Shown: positions 1 to 8,660, counted from the first letter of the stretch. The stretch is 33,510 nt of DNA from Devosia sp. (GCF_028290435.1 NZ_JAQGJV010000056.1:1-33510); one strand, 5' to 3'. A program made the numbers and translations. Notes: generated from the letters alone by a model not told the origin.

Positions 1-2
1 CC

Positions 3-632
3 GTCGGCGCCATCCTGCAAATGTCCGCGGTCCATACCGGCAGCTACGTCGTCGATCAGTTCGCCGCCTATTTCGTCTACTTCTATGCCGGCTATGCCTT
101 CGCGCCGCAGATTTTCAAAATCGCCGATTTGGCCTCTGCTAACGTGCTGCCCGCCATCGGCGCGCTGGTGGTCTGGGCTGTTGTCGAAGCCGCTTTGGTG
201 TTCTCGCCCGGCTTCGAAGTCGCTCCCGGCCACGTCACCATGGGCCTCGCCGCCCTGCCCGGCGTGCATCTGGCGCTAGCCATCACCGGTACTGTCGCGC
301 TCTGCGTGCTCGCGGTCCTCCTGACCAAGCTCCCCGCCATGAACTGGCTGGGCTGGCTCGGCTCCAAGTCGCTCATCATTTATCTGGTCTTCGTGCTGCC
401 CATGGGCATCGTGCGCACCATCCTGCTCAAGCTGGGCATCGTCAGTGATGTCAGCACCATCAGCATCATCGTCATGGCCGCCTCGGTGATTTCCCCGCTG
501 ATCCTCTATTGGATCGTCGAACGTACCGGTTGGGGCAAATTCCTCTTCGAACGCCCCGCCTGGGCTCACATCCCCGGCACCCCGGGCGCCCGTCAGCCGC
601 GCGCGACCACCGCCACCGCGCCGGCCGAGTAA
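3..632 (+). CDS. Acyltransferase-3 family membrane protein, C-terminal part (5' end outside window)
   Basis: The reading frame is open from the window edge, so the gene starts upstream. The visible ~210 residues form at least five hydrophobic segments separated by short loops, and the protein ends in a Pro/Ala/Thr-rich cytosolic-type tail. Layout and composition match the C-terminal half of acyltransferase-3/OpgC-type integral membrane enzymes, which move acyl groups onto sugars or other envelope acceptors. The catalytic His/Arg motifs of that family lie near the N-terminus and cannot be seen here, so the family call rests on overall resemblance only. The stop is 3 bases before the next ATG, suggesting co-transcription with the DUF805 gene and probably purQ. 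The substrate is unknown. Confidence 0.6.
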   Translation, partial: VGAILQMSAVHTGSYVVDQFAAYFVYFYAGYAFAPQIFKIADLASANVLPAIGALVVWAVVEAALVFSPGFEVAPGHVTMGLAALPGVHLALAITGTVALCVLAVLLTKLPAMNWLGWLGSKSLIIYLVFVLPMGIVRTILLKLGIVSDVSTISIIVMAASVISPLILYWIVERTGWGKFLFERPAWAHIPGTPGARQPRATTATAPAE

Positions 633-635
633 CAG

Positions 636-1127
636 ATGCGCTCATACCTGGACGCGCTGCTGCGCTACTTCGAATTCTCCGGCAGGACCGGCCGCGCCCA
701 ATACTGGCTGTATCAACTGGTCACGCTCATCATCGTGGGTGGGGCCATCTACTACGAATACCGCAGCACTGGGCTGCTCCCCGCTGAAGACAATCTCAGC
801 CCGCTCATGATTTTTCTGAGTCTGTTCCACATCATACCCGGCATCACTGTAACCGTCCGCCGCCTGCACGATATCGGCAAGTCCGGCTGGTGGTATCTGC
901 TCAATTTCGTCCCCTTCGGCGGGCTCTGGGTCCTGGTCTGGACCTGCTGCGCCTCCGAACCCGGCTCCAACGAATACGGCGACCGCGATGGCGAACCGAC
1001 TCGACGCCGCAACTCGCGCCGCGCCGAACCTGAGCCCTATTACGCCCGCGCCCTGCGCCCCAGCGCCGCCAGCAACCCCGCCGGCGGCAGTTCGCGCCTC
1101 AACGGCTCCACCGAACGCTTCATCTGA
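636..1127 (+). CDS. DUF805 family inner membrane protein
   Basis: 163 residues. The N-terminal part contains the pattern typical of the DUF805 (YhaH/YhaI-like) family: an aromatic start, the segment [11 protein letters not shown] around residues 14-24, and then [12 protein letters not shown] around residues 76-87. These are followed by hydrophobic helices, and roughly four membrane segments can be drawn over residues 25-110. The C-terminal 55 residues are Arg/Pro/Ser-rich and look disordered. The family has no established biochemical role. The ATG follows the acyltransferase stop by 3 bases, while an 88-base gap precedes purQ. The strong conservation of the [14 protein letters not shown] signature makes the family assignment fairly safe. 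Confidence 0.82.
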   Translation: MRSYLDALLRYFEFSGRTGRAQYWLYQLVTLIIVGGAIYYEYRSTGLLPAEDNLSPLMIFLSLFHIIPGITVTVRRLHDIGKSGWWYLLNFVPFGGLWVLVWTCCASEPGSNEYGDRDGEPTRRRNSRRAEPEPYYARALRPSAASNPAGGSSRLNGSTERFI

Positions 1128-1183
1128 CGCAGGCAAAGCGGCCATAAGCCCCTTGCCTTTTTGGCAAAGACTCACGACAAGAC

Positions 1184-1208
1184 CCTCGCAACTCCCCACA
1201 TGCGAGGA
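1184..1208 (+). promoter_or_regulatory. Hairpin covering the purQ Shine-Dalgarno
   Basis: CCTCGCA (1184-1190) and TGCGAGG (1201-1207) form a perfect 7-bp stem with a 10-base loop. The purQ ribosome binding sequence GAGGA (1204-1208) lies inside the 3' arm, 7 bases before the ATG at 1216. A second small stem, TTGCC/GGCAA with a five-T loop, lies at 1153-1167. The pairing is seen in the sequence. A regulatory role is inferred. Confidence 0.4.
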
Positions 1209-1215
1209 TCAGCCG

Positions 1216-1884
1216 ATGAAATCCGCAGTCATCGTCTTTCCGGGCCTCAATCGCGACCGCGACATGATCGCGGCGCTGACCAAGATTTCCGGCACTGCCC
1301 CCGCCGTCGTCTGGCACCAGGACGCCGACCTGCCCGATGTCGACCTCATCGTCATCCCCGGCGGCTTCTCTTACGGCGATTATCTGCGCTGCGGCGCCAT
1401 CGCCGCCCGCTCGCCGATCATGGACAAAATCCGCACCCGCGCCGATGCCGGGGTCAAGGTCCTCGGCGTCTGCAATGGCTTCCAGATCCTCATCGAAGCC
1501 GGCCTGCTCCCCGGTGCGCTGATGCGCAATATGAGCCTCAAATTCGTCTGCCGCGAGGTCAAGCTCGAAGTCACCAATGCGGCGACCGATTTCACCCGCG
1601 GCTACGCCCAGGGCCAGGTCATCCGCTGCCCCGTCGCCCACCACGACGGCAACTATTTCGCCGATAGCGAAACCATCGCCCGCCTCGAAGGCAATGGCCA
1701 GGTCGCCTTCCGCTATGCCGAAGGCACCAATCCCAACGGCTCGATCAACGACATTGCCGGCATTCTCAACGACCGCAAGAACGTCCTCGGCCTGATGCCG
1801 CATCCGGAAAACCTGATCGAATCCGCCCATGGCGGCACCGATGGTCGCGCCCTGTTCTCGGGCCTGCTGCAACAGGTCGCCTGA
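1216..1884 (+). CDS. purQ: Phosphoribosylformylglycinamidine synthase subunit PurQ (glutaminase)
   Basis: 222 residues, the normal size for the stand-alone glutaminase subunit of the three-part FGAM synthase (PurS/PurQ/PurL), fourth step of de novo purine synthesis in the cytosol. The class I glutamine amidotransferase fold is evident: [13 protein letters not shown] (residues 48-60), the nucleophile elbow GVCNGFQ with Cys86, and the MPHPE motif supplying His196 and Glu198. PurQ releases ammonia from glutamine and passes it to PurL. The frame is open upstream to 988, but the family N-terminus ([10 protein letters not shown]) and the GAGGA site seven bases upstream fix the start at 1216. purS is not visible in the window. 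The next gene starts one base after the stop. Confidence 0.97.
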   Translation: MKSAVIVFPGLNRDRDMIAALTKISGTAPAVVWHQDADLPDVDLIVIPGGFSYGDYLRCGAIAARSPIMDKIRTRADAGVKVLGVCNGFQILIEAGLLPGALMRNMSLKFVCREVKLEVTNAATDFTRGYAQGQVIRCPVAHHDGNYFADSETIARLEGNGQVAFRYAEGTNPNGSINDIAGILNDRKNVLGLMPHPENLIESAHGGTDGRALFSGLLQQVA

Positions 1885-1885
1885 C

Positions 1886-2545
1886 ATGGTCCGTCGCCCC
1901 GCGAGAAACCCCCGCATTCTATTGCCATGGGTCGGCCTCGCGGTCGGCATTGGTGGGCTGGGGCTGCAGTTTTCCCTGTCCATGCCGGCCTATGCCGCAG
2001 CGGGCAAGGATATTCCCGGCTCGCTCGGCACGTTCCTCGCCTTCTACACCATCCTCACCAACATCGTTCTGGTGCTGGTCTATCTCTCCGTCGTCACCAC
2101 CTGGCGCTGGCTTGAGCTGTTCCGCCACCCGATCACCCGCGGGCTGATGGCCGCCAATATCGCGCTGGTCATGCTCTACGTCTATTTCGTGCTGCGCCAT
2201 CTGGCCGTGCTCGAAGGCCAGGCGCTGACCGCGGACAACATGCTGCATTATCTGGCGCCGATCCTGTACCTGCTGTGGTGGGTCATCGCCCAGCCGCATG
2301 GCGCTCTAAAATGGGCCAACCTGCCCCTGATGCTGGTGCCGACGCTGGCCTACCTGGTCTACATCCTGGCCCGCGGCGCCTGGGTCACCGAATACCCCTA
2401 CCCCATCCTGGCGGTGCACAAGATCGGCTACGGCGCCGTCCTGCTCAATTCCGCCTACATGACGGTCGTTCTGGCCGCACTCATGGCCGTCGTCATCGCC
2501 GCCGACCACCTCCTTGCCCGCTTCTCCCGGACAGTGCCCGCATGA
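1886..2545 (+). CDS. Pr6Pr-type integral membrane protein
   Basis: 219 residues with about six evenly spaced hydrophobic helices over residues 10-210 and short hydrophilic loops. It matches my recollection of the Pr6Pr family of bacterial six-helix membrane proteins. Landmarks are the [10 protein letters not shown] segment after helix 1 and the [14 protein letters not shown] segment in helix 4. No enzymatic motif or substrate is known to me. The start is one base after the purQ stop, and its own TGA overlaps the purL ATG (ATGA), so it sits within the purQ-purL unit and is probably translated by coupling. An internal membrane gene between purQ and purL is not the usual arrangement. The longer frame from 1829 would overlap purQ and was not chosen. 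Confidence 0.75.
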   Translation: MVRRPARNPRILLPWVGLAVGIGGLGLQFSLSMPAYAAAGKDIPGSLGTFLAFYTILTNIVLVLVYLSVVTTWRWLELFRHPITRGLMAANIALVMLYVYFVLRHLAVLEGQALTADNMLHYLAPILYLLWWVIAQPHGALKWANLPLMLVPTLAYLVYILARGAWVTEYPYPILAVHKIGYGAVLLNSAYMTVVLAALMAVVIAADHLLARFSRTVPA

Positions 2546-4770
2546 CCCTTCCCAACGACATCGTCATTACCCCCCAACTCGTTGCCGATCACGGCCTCAA
2601 GCCGGATGAATACCAGAAGATCCTCGATCTGATCGGCCGCACGCCGACCTATACCGAGCTCGGCATTTTCTCGGCGATGTGGAACGAGCACTGCTCCTAC
2701 AAATCCTCGAAAAAGTGGCTCAAGACCCTGCCGACGACCGGCCCTCGCGTCATCCAGGGCCCCGGCGAAAATGCCGGCGTGGTCGATATCGGCGATGGCC
2801 AGGCCGTGGTCTTCAAGATGGAATCGCACAACCACCCCAGCTTCATCGAGCCCTACCAGGGTGCCGGCACCGGCATGGGCGGCATTCTGCGCGACGTCTT
2901 CACCATGGGCGCCCGTCCCGTCGCCGCCATGAACGCCCTGCGCTTCGGCGCGCCCGATCATGAAAAGACCCGCCACCTCGTCTCGGGCGTCGTCGCCGGC
3001 ATCGGTGGCTATGCCAATGCCTTCGGCGTGCCCACCGTCGGCGGCGAAGTCGAATTCGACGCCCGCTATAATGGGAATATCCTGGTCAACGCCTTCGCGG
3101 CGGGCCTGGTCGATACCGACAAGATTTTTCTGTCCGAGGCCAAGGGCGTCGGCCTGCCCGTCGTCTATCTTGGCGCCAAGACCGGCCGCGATGGCGTCGG
3201 CGGCGCCACCATGGCCTCAGCCGAATTCGGCGACGACATCGACGAAAAGCGTCCCACCGTCCAGGTCGGCGACCCCTTCACCGAAAAGCGACTGCTCGAA
3301 GCGTGTCTGGAACTGATGGCCACCGGCGCCGTCATCGCCATCCAGGACATGGGTGCCGCGGGCCTGACCTGCTCCGCCGTTGAAATGGGCGCCAAGGGCG
3401 ATCTCGGCATCGAACTCAATCTCGACATGGTCCCGGTCCGCGAAACCGCCATGACGCCCTATGAGATGATGCTGAGCGAAAGCCAGGAGCGCATGCTCAT
3501 GGTGCTGCATCCCGAAAAGGAAGCCGAGGCCCGCGCCGTCTTCGTCAAATGGGAGCTCGATTTCGCCACCGTCGGTAAAACCACCGACGATTTGCGCTTC
3601 CGTGTCCTCTGGCACGGCGATGAAGTTGCCAACCTCCCGATCAAGGATTTGGGCGACGAAGCCCCCGAATATGACCGCCCCTGGGTCGAGAGCAAGAAGT
3701 CCAGCATGCTGGCTGAAAACGACGTCCCGCAGATGGATGTCGCCGATGCCTTACTCGCCCTCATGGGCGGCCACCAGATCGGCTCGCGCCGCTGGGTCTA
3801 CGAGCAGTACGACACCCTGATTCAGGGCAATTCCCTGCAGCGCCCCGGCGGCGATGCTGGCGTCATCCGCGTCGACGGCCACCCCACCAAGGCCCTCGCC
3901 TTCACCTCCGACGTCAACCCGCGCTATTGTGAAGCCGACCCCTATGAAGGTGGCAAGCAGGCCGTTGCCGAAGCCTGGCGCAACCTCACCGCCACCGGCG
4001 CCGACCCTCTCGCCGCCACCGACAACCTCAACTTCGGCAACCCCGAACGTCCTGAAATCATGGGACAATTGGTCGGCGCCATCAAAGGCATCGGCGAAGC
4101 CTGCATCGCGCTCGACTTCCCCATCGTCTCCGGCAACGTGTCGCTCTACAACGAAACCAACGGCAAGGGCATCCTGCCCACCCCCACCATTGGCGGCGTC
4201 GGCCTCTTGCCTGATTGGTCGCAAATGGCCCGCATTGCCTTCGCTGCCGAAGGCCAGGTCATCCTCCTCGTCGGCTCGCCCGCCAATCGCGGTAGCCACC
4301 TCGCCCAGTCGATCTACATGCGCGACCTGTTCGACCGCAAGGACGGCCCACCGCCCCCGGTCGATCTCGCCCACGAGCGCCGCACCGGCGATTTCGTCCG
4401 CAAACTCATACGCTTAGGCATTGCCACCGCCGTCCACGACCTCTCCGACGGCGGCCTCGCGGTGGGCCTGGCCGAAATGGCCATCGCCTCGGGCATTGGC
4501 GCCACGGTCACCGACATCACCACCGCCGACCCGATCCCGCAATTCTTCGGCGAAGATCAGGGCCGCTACCTCGTCACCATCAACCTCGACCCGCAGGGCG
4601 AGGAAATCACCGCGCTCTGGGACGAGGCCAAATCCCTGCGCATCCACGCCCCCTGGATCGGCTCCACTGGCGGCACCGACCTCGTCCTCGGCGACGCCCG
4701 CGCCATTCCTGTTGCGGCCCTCAAAGCCGCCCACGAAGGCTGGTTCCCCACCTATATGGCGGGCGAATGA
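2542..4770 (+). CDS. purL: Phosphoribosylformylglycinamidine synthase subunit PurL
   Basis: 742 residues, the length of the small (Bacillus-type) PurL that works with PurS and PurQ. It uses ATP and ammonia from PurQ to convert FGAR into FGAM. Visible signatures are the active-site region [10 protein letters not shown] (His50), the nucleotide and metal-binding stretch [21 protein letters not shown], the [12 protein letters not shown] segment, and in the second half [12 protein letters not shown] and [15 protein letters not shown]. Both AIRS-like halves are therefore complete. The ATG overlaps the stop of the membrane gene by 4 bases, and the purL stop overlaps the next ATG by 4 bases, so translation of the three genes is likely coupled. 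The frame is open far upstream, but the homologous N-terminus begins at this ATG. Confidence 0.97.
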   Translation: MTLPNDIVITPQLVADHGLKPDEYQKILDLIGRTPTYTELGIFSAMWNEHCSYKSSKKWLKTLPTTGPRVIQGPGENAGVVDIGDGQAVVFKMESHNHPSFIEPYQGAGTGMGGILRDVFTMGARPVAAMNALRFGAPDHEKTRHLVSGVVAGIGGYANAFGVPTVGGEVEFDARYNGNILVNAFAAGLVDTDKIFLSEAKGVGLPVVYLGAKTGRDGVGGATMASAEFGDDIDEKRPTVQVGDPFTEKRLLEACLELMATGAVIAIQDMGAAGLTCSAVEMGAKGDLGIELNLDMVPVRETAMTPYEMMLSESQERMLMVLHPEKEAEARAVFVKWELDFATVGKTTDDLRFRVLWHGDEVANLPIKDLGDEAPEYDRPWVESKKSSMLAENDVPQMDVADALLALMGGHQIGSRRWVYEQYDTLIQGNSLQRPGGDAGVIRVDGHPTKALAFTSDVNPRYCEADPYEGGKQAVAEAWRNLTATGADPLAATDNLNFGNPERPEIMGQLVGAIKGIGEACIALDFPIVSGNVSLYNETNGKGILPTPTIGGVGLLPDWSQMARIAFAAEGQVILLVGSPANRGSHLAQSIYMRDLFDRKDGPPPPVDLAHERRTGDFVRKLIRLGIATAVHDLSDGGLAVGLAEMAIASGIGATVTDITTADPIPQFFGEDQGRYLVTINLDPQGEEITALWDEAKSLRIHAPWIGSTGGTDLVLGDARAIPVAALKAAHEGWFPTYMAGE

Positions 4771-5522
4771 CCTCCTGGGCGCGTTTCTCCGCGAGTTTCG
4801 CGTCCCGCCTGCGCGCGCGCTTGCATCTGAGCCTGTTCAGAAAAACCTATCTGCGCGCATTGAGCGACCTGCCGACCATAACTGGCCCCGCCGTCGTGGT
4901 TGGAAGCGCGCCCAACCCGCACCCGCCCAAGGGGCTCAACGACAACTGGTTCGTGATCAGCGTCAACGCCTCGCAAGTCACTGCAGAGCAGTTTGGCTTA
5001 CCCCGGCCCGACCTCTCCATCCTCCGCGACAATATTTTCTTTCGCGGTAACGTCTTTGTGCCCACCGAGATTCACGACGCCCTCTGGGCCGCATTGCGCG
5101 GCAGGCAAACCGCCCATGCGGTCGCCATCATGGGCAGCAGCGAGGACAAAGGCGCCACCGCTCAACTCGCCATCCATGACTATCGCGCCGATAGCGTCAC
5201 CGAGCTAGACCGCCATGTCCGCGGCGCCGTTATCATGGAGATGACCGGCCTCTCCCACGTTGGCCTCAGCGCGGGCATTTCCAATGGTATCTTCGCGGCC
5301 TTGCTGGCGGTGAAGCTCGGCGCCAACCCGGTTGTCATGTCGGGTTTCTCATTCACCCCAGGCTGGCATTTCGCCAAGGACGTTGCCGTACCACGCGGTC
5401 ATGTCCAGCCCGACCGAGCTGTGCTCAAGGCCATGGTGGACCGTGGATATCCGGTCTTTGCCTCGGACCCGGACTTCGCGAAAAATTCCGGGCTTCCGCT
5501 TTGGACCGGCCCCACCGCCTGA
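4767..5522 (+). CDS. Putative glycosyltransferase resembling CstII-type (GT42) sialyltransferases
   Basis: 251 residues, starting in an ATGA overlap with purL. After a basic N-terminus (~30 residues), residues 43-50 read VVVGSAPN and residue 67 is the Asn of a VNAS strand end. The C-terminal half has [19 protein letters not shown] (168-186), VVMSGFSF (189-196), and [13 protein letters not shown] (211-223) with His212. This order parallels Campylobacter CstII from memory: a G-N-G-P nucleotide loop, an Asn contacting CMP, an SGVYM helix, SGIDF, and a GHSKNTDIKAL segment holding the catalytic His. The resemblance is pattern-level, not an alignment score. No signal peptide is seen. Envelope polysaccharide glycosylation would be the obvious role, but donor and acceptor are unknown. 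DUF115-like proteins are an alternative. Confidence 0.5.
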   Translation: MTSWARFSASFASRLRARLHLSLFRKTYLRALSDLPTITGPAVVVGSAPNPHPPKGLNDNWFVISVNASQVTAEQFGLPRPDLSILRDNIFFRGNVFVPTEIHDALWAALRGRQTAHAVAIMGSSEDKGATAQLAIHDYRADSVTELDRHVRGAVIMEMTGLSHVGLSAGISNGIFAALLAVKLGANPVVMSGFSFTPGWHFAKDVAVPRGHVQPDRAVLKAMVDRGYPVFASDPDFAKNSGLPLWTGPTA

Positions 5523-5635
5523 TAAGGCGCTTGTGGTAAACTTTACGCGCTGTTCAAATCCCAGCATCGCCTTATGATCGCCGCTCTTTGGCGTCTTCTG
5601 GCGCTTGTATTGTGCGATGATTTTGGAGAGCCGTG

Positions 5636-6247
5636 ATGAACAACCGCTGGGCCCTGGCCCCCTGCCTTCTGGCCGCGGCCGCTCTCCTGCCCGTCGGGGC
5701 TTATGCGCAATCCGATGTCACGGTTACCCGCTCCATCCTGCCCGATCAGCCTTATACGCTGATCTATCCTGCCGTCATGACGGCCACGGGCGGCGCCGCC
5801 GATCCGCTGACCATCAACCATCCCGATGCGCCGCTGCAATGCAGTGTCACAATCGTGCCGGCCGTCGCCGACACCAACTGGACCCCCGACAGCGCCCTGG
5901 CAGATTTTGACGACGCCAAGGTCGCCGCCACGTGGACCGAAAGCTTTCCCGGCTTCACAGTAGCCAGCAAGGGTACCACCGCCTATCAAAGCGGCCCCGC
6001 CCTCATTTATGAAGGCCAGAGCACCAATTCGCCCATGGGCGTGCCGCTGACCATCATGCACACCGAAACCGTCGATGGCGGTCGCGGCTATGTTCTCGAT
6101 TGCCTGTTCGCCACCGAGGTAGCCGAAAAAGCCCGCCCCATCGCCAGTTTCATCATCGCAAATTTCTCCACCAAGGCGGATGCGGAATGTTGCGTCGGCG
6201 CCGAGGTCGCGCCGGAGCCCACGGCACCGGCAGCACCCGCGCCCTAG
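5636..6247 (+). CDS. Secreted protein of unknown function
   Basis: 203 residues from the ATG, with a GGAGAG site (5625-5630) five bases upstream. A GTG directly before it could also start the frame. The N-terminus is a standard Sec signal peptide (basic start, hydrophobic Leu/Ala core, cleavage after AYA near residue 23). The mature part is soluble, with a Cys at the LQCSV strand, another at YVLDCLF, an adjacent Cys pair near residue 180, and a Pro/Ala-rich end. Four cysteines could form two periplasmic disulfides. I recognise no domain. It lies 113 bases after the purL cluster and 92 bases before the BolA gene on the same strand. Codon use resembles the neighbours, so it looks resident. Confidence 0.7.
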   Translation: MNNRWALAPCLLAAAALLPVGAYAQSDVTVTRSILPDQPYTLIYPAVMTATGGAADPLTINHPDAPLQCSVTIVPAVADTNWTPDSALADFDDAKVAATWTESFPGFTVASKGTTAYQSGPALIYEGQSTNSPMGVPLTIMHTETVDGGRGYVLDCLFATEVAEKARPIASFIIANFSTKADAECCVGAEVAPEPTAPAAPAP

Positions 6248-6339
6248 GCTCAGGCGCCGCCTCGTATTGAAGCCTCCCTGCGCACGTGCCATATCATTCT
6301 GACGCGGCCTGAGCCGCCAACTGCCCAGGAGTGCCCGCC

Positions 6340-6573
6340 ATGCCCATGGAATCCGCCGAGATCGAACGCCGCATCAAAACGGCCTTGCCCGATGCGTCCA
6401 TTGAAATCCGTGACTTGGCCGGCGATGGCGATCACTGGGCCGCCACCGTGATTTCCGAGCAGTTCCGCGGCAAAACCCGCGTGCAGCAGCACCAGCTCGT
6501 CTACGCCGCCCTGCAAGGCGACATGGGCGGCGCGCTCCACGCTCTCGCCCTGCAGACGAGTGCCCCTGAATAA
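6340..6573 (+). CDS. BolA family protein
   Basis: 77 residues, the size of a monodomain BolA/IbaG protein. It has the class II KH-like BolA fold signature: an N-terminal helix (IERRIKTALPDASIEI), a GDGDHWAATVISEQFRGK segment, and the conserved RVQQHQLVYAAL helix whose His is a usual cluster ligand. BolA proteins form [2Fe-2S]-bridged complexes with CGFS monothiol glutaredoxins and act in iron-sulfur trafficking. Such a glutaredoxin (grxD) lies four genes downstream. AGGAG at 6327-6331 stands eight bases before the ATG chosen. An in-frame ATG six bases later is possible, and the upstream GTG overlaps the binding site. The purL-bolA-grxD order is, from memory, common in alphaproteobacteria. Confidence 0.88.
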   Translation: MPMESAEIERRIKTALPDASIEIRDLAGDGDHWAATVISEQFRGKTRVQQHQLVYAALQGDMGGALHALALQTSAPE

Positions 6574-6574
6574 C

Positions 6575-6901
6575 ATGGCGTCATCGCTGCGCGAATCGCT
6601 CGATCTGATCCGCATGGTGCGGCCCGAAGCCGGCACCACTGCGCTCGATCACGAAATTCTCGCCGAGCGCGCCTCCTCGCTCGGCGCCGCCGAACGCCAC
6701 GTCATCGACGCCATTGCGGCTTTGGCTGCCGCCACCACCGACCGCGATCAACGCCTTGCCGAAGCCCGCCAACAGGTCTGGCAATATTTCGTGCAGCGCG
6801 AACTGGTCGGCTTCCGCCGCCACACCGACGTGATTCAAGAACTCAAGATTCCGCCCGAAGTGCTTGCCGGACTTGGCGCAATGCCGGAACGGCGCAAATG
6901 A
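6575..6901 (+). CDS. Small helical protein of unknown function (possibly DUF6665-like)
   Basis: 108 residues from the ATG one base after the BolA stop. An upstream GTG would add five residues overlapping BolA. The sequence is rich in Ala, Glu, Arg and Leu and predicted to be almost wholly helical. It carries ALDHEILAERASSLGAAERHV, then an amphipathic stretch, then the fairly distinctive VWQYFVQRELVGFRRHTDVI and IPPEVLAGLG. I recall small rhizobial proteins with the EAEILAERAASLGR pattern and the same ending, annotated as a domain of unknown function. The number is uncertain. Its stop overlaps the next ATG (ATGA), so it is probably translated with the HAD gene. No cofactor motif or membrane segment is present. 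Confidence 0.7.
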   Translation: MASSLRESLDLIRMVRPEAGTTALDHEILAERASSLGAAERHVIDAIAALAAATTDRDQRLAEARQQVWQYFVQRELVGFRRHTDVIQELKIPPEVLAGLGAMPERRK

Positions 6902-7530
6902 CCCGCGCCGTATTCCTCGATGTCGATGGCGTGCTGGTGCACGGCTATCACGCTCGCCCTGACCTGCAGCAGCGCTGGGATGAAACCCTGCTCGCCGATC
7001 TCGGCGTCGATCCCCAGCGCTTCCGCGACGAGTTCATCTATGACATTTTCATCAAGAGGGTGATCATCGGCGAGATATCGCTGATCGAGGCGCTGGAGCG
7101 CCGCTTGCCCTCGATGGGCTTCAAGGGCTCACCCATGGTGTTCGCCCACTATTGGATGACCCACGACACCAAGCTCAATCACCCGCTGCTGGCGCTGGTC
7201 AAACAGCTCAAGCAACGTGATGACTTGACGCTCTACGTCGCCACCAACCAGGAGCATATGCGCGCCCTCTGGCTCTGGCAGCAATTGGGCATGAGCGAGC
7301 TGTTCGAAGACATTTTCTATTCCGCCCGCATTGGCGCGCTAAAGCCAGCGCCTGCCTATTTCGATTTCATCATGGCCCGCATTGGCCCCCAGTCCGAGCC
7401 GCCGCTGTTCTTCGACGACACGCCAAAGGTCATCATCGGCGCCCGCGCCGCCGGCTGGGACGCCGTACAATTCGACACCATCGATGACTTCACAAGCCAC
7501 CCCTGGATCGCCGAACGCTTGGCGCTTTAA
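6898..7530 (+). CDS. HAD-superfamily hydrolase (subfamily IA type)
   Basis: 210 residues. Motif I is FLDVDGVL with nucleophile Asp8 and acid/base Asp10. A helical cap follows (about residues 15-85). Motif II is the Thr in LYVATNQE, motif III the Lys in ALKPAPAYF, and motif IV is FFDDTPKVIIGARAAGWDA. All catalytic positions of a Mg-dependent phosphohydrolase are therefore intact. The cap placement between motifs I and II and the GARAAGWDAVQF ending fit HAD-IA enzymes such as phosphoglycolate- or dehalogenase-like members. The substrate cannot be told from sequence. The ATG overlaps the preceding stop by 4 bases. It belongs to the short BolA/helical protein/HAD run, and a 75-base gap follows. 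Confidence 0.88.
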   Translation: MTRAVFLDVDGVLVHGYHARPDLQQRWDETLLADLGVDPQRFRDEFIYDIFIKRVIIGEISLIEALERRLPSMGFKGSPMVFAHYWMTHDTKLNHPLLALVKQLKQRDDLTLYVATNQEHMRALWLWQQLGMSELFEDIFYSARIGALKPAPAYFDFIMARIGPQSEPPLFFDDTPKVIIGARAAGWDAVQFDTIDDFTSHPWIAERLAL

Positions 7531-7605
7531 GCACCTAATTCACCCGCAGTTCATCCCCGCTCCGCCAAAACACGGCATCTTCACCGTCACTGGCCCGGAG
7601 CTAAA

Positions 7606-8163
7606 ATGATCCGCCCCATCATCATCGCCACCCTGCTCGCCCTTTGCGCTACCGCCGCTTTCGCGCAGGAGGCTGCGCCGGACCATACGCTCGAGTGCCA
7701 CGACAACGGCCTGCACTACGTCATCGGCATTCCCGCGGCCGACGGCGGCACCAGCTACCGCGTCGGTGACTTCACTGGGCCGGACCAGACCAATCCGTGC
7801 AGCATGGACGCGCCCTTCACCCGCGAGTTCATCGCCGAGGACGGCAACCAGCTCTATTTCCAGGCCATCTCCGATGACCTGCTGGTGCTCGCCGAATCCA
7901 CCGGCCCGCAATATTTCCTCGAAGTCTACAACCTGGAGCCGTCCGGCCCGATCCTGAAAGCGGATGCCCAGGACGTGGAAATCTCCGAGTTTGGCATTCA
8001 CTATTATGCGCCCGCAGGCCCCGCGACGCCGCAGACCTGCCCGCGCTACGATGAACTCACCGCGGGGGGCATGGGCGCCATCATCGGCGAGGAGCGCTTC
8101 TACGCGTTTACCACCGCATCGGTCGAACCCGGCAAGGGTACGCGCTGCTACCAGACCCCATGA
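7606..8163 (+). CDS. Secreted protein of unknown function
   Basis: 185 residues with GGAG five bases before the ATG. A clear Sec signal peptide (MIRPIIIATLLALCATAAFAQ, trimmed after AFA) occupies the first ~20 residues. The mature protein is acidic and probably beta-rich, with Cys in LECHD, NPCSMD, QTCPRY and TRCYQ, four in total, consistent with two periplasmic disulfides. No domain is recognised. It is similar in size, signal peptide and cysteine number to the secreted orphan at 5636-6247, but I see no convincing residue-level relationship. It has its own ribosome binding site, and a small CATCGG/CCGATG hairpin follows its stop at 8170-8187. Confidence 0.68.
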   Translation: MIRPIIIATLLALCATAAFAQEAAPDHTLECHDNGLHYVIGIPAADGGTSYRVGDFTGPDQTNPCSMDAPFTREFIAEDGNQLYFQAISDDLLVLAESTGPQYFLEVYNLEPSGPILKADAQDVEISEFGIHYYAPAGPATPQTCPRYDELTAGGMGAIIGEERFYAFTTASVEPGKGTRCYQTP

Positions 8164-8192
8164 TCACAGCATCGGTAATTGCCGATGAAGCC

Positions 8193-8221
8193 CTCGACAG
8201 CGCCGCTTTGAAGTCCTATTT
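8193..8221 (+). promoter_or_regulatory. Putative grxD promoter
   Basis: CTCGAC (8193-8198) and CTATTT (8216-8221) are separated by 17 bases, each one base off the alphaproteobacterial housekeeping consensus CTTGAC and CTATAT. The predicted transcript start near 8228 leaves a leader of about 45 bases before the grxD ATG. Confidence 0.5.
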
Positions 8222-8272
8222 ATGGGCCAACAGTTTCCCGGCCCTCCCCGGACCCCAGAAAGGCAGCGACCC

Positions 8273-8608
8273 ATGACCGATATCAACGCGTTCATCGACG
8301 AGAAGGTGAAGAGCAACGACGTGTTCCTGTTCATGAAGGGCTCGCCGGACTTTCCGCAGTGCGGCTTTTCGGGCCAGGTCGTGCAGATCCTGAACTATCT
8401 CGGCCTCGAATATGGCAGCGCCAATGTGCTGGAAAGCGCCGAACTGCGCGACGGCATCAAGGCCTATACCAACTGGCCGACCATTCCCCAGCTCTACGTC
8501 AAGGGCGAGTTTGTCGGCGGCGCTGATATCGTACGCGAGATGTTCCAGGCCGGCGAACTGCAGAGCCACCTCGAAGCCGCCGGCATCCCGGTCAAGCAGA
8601 CCGCCTGA
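8273..8608 (+). CDS. grxD: Monothiol CGFS glutaredoxin (Grx4/GrxD type)
   Basis: 111 residues, a complete single-domain monothiol glutaredoxin. The active site is CGFS with Cys30, preceded by [10 protein letters not shown] and followed by the glutathione-binding [19 protein letters not shown] segment with its cis-Pro and GG. CGFS glutaredoxins hold a [2Fe-2S] cluster between two monomers or with a BolA partner, and hand clusters to apo-proteins. The BolA gene lies 1.7 kb upstream on the same strand. The frame runs upstream to 8222, but [10 protein letters not shown] is the family N-terminus. A promoter-like pair lies upstream and a strong terminator follows, so it is probably a single-gene transcript. 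Confidence 0.95.
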   Translation: MTDINAFIDEKVKSNDVFLFMKGSPDFPQCGFSGQVVQILNYLGLEYGSANVLESAELRDGIKAYTNWPTIPQLYVKGEFVGGADIVREMFQAGELQSHLEAAGIPVKQTA

Positions 8609-8631
8609 TTGTCACGAAGTTGCGGCGAACG

Positions 8632-8660
8632 CGCCGGGCCAGTGCCCGGCGTTTTCATTT
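8632..8660 (+). terminator. Rho-independent terminator of grxD
   Basis: CGCCGGGC (8632-8639) and GCCCGGCG (8644-8651) form an 8-bp stem with a CAGT loop, followed by TTTTCATTT. It lies 23 bases after the grxD stop and runs just into the 3' end of the opposing Dabb gene. Confidence 0.9.

Noticed and set aside
5536..5546. GTAAA-C-TTTAC mini palindrome after the CstII-like gene
   Set aside because: Too short to distinguish from chance, and no T tract or regulator context.
8170..8187. CATCGG/CCGATG hairpin after the secreted orphan, similar to one at 10365-10382
   Set aside because: Six- to seven-base stems without T tracts and with different loops; too short to call a repeat family or a terminator.
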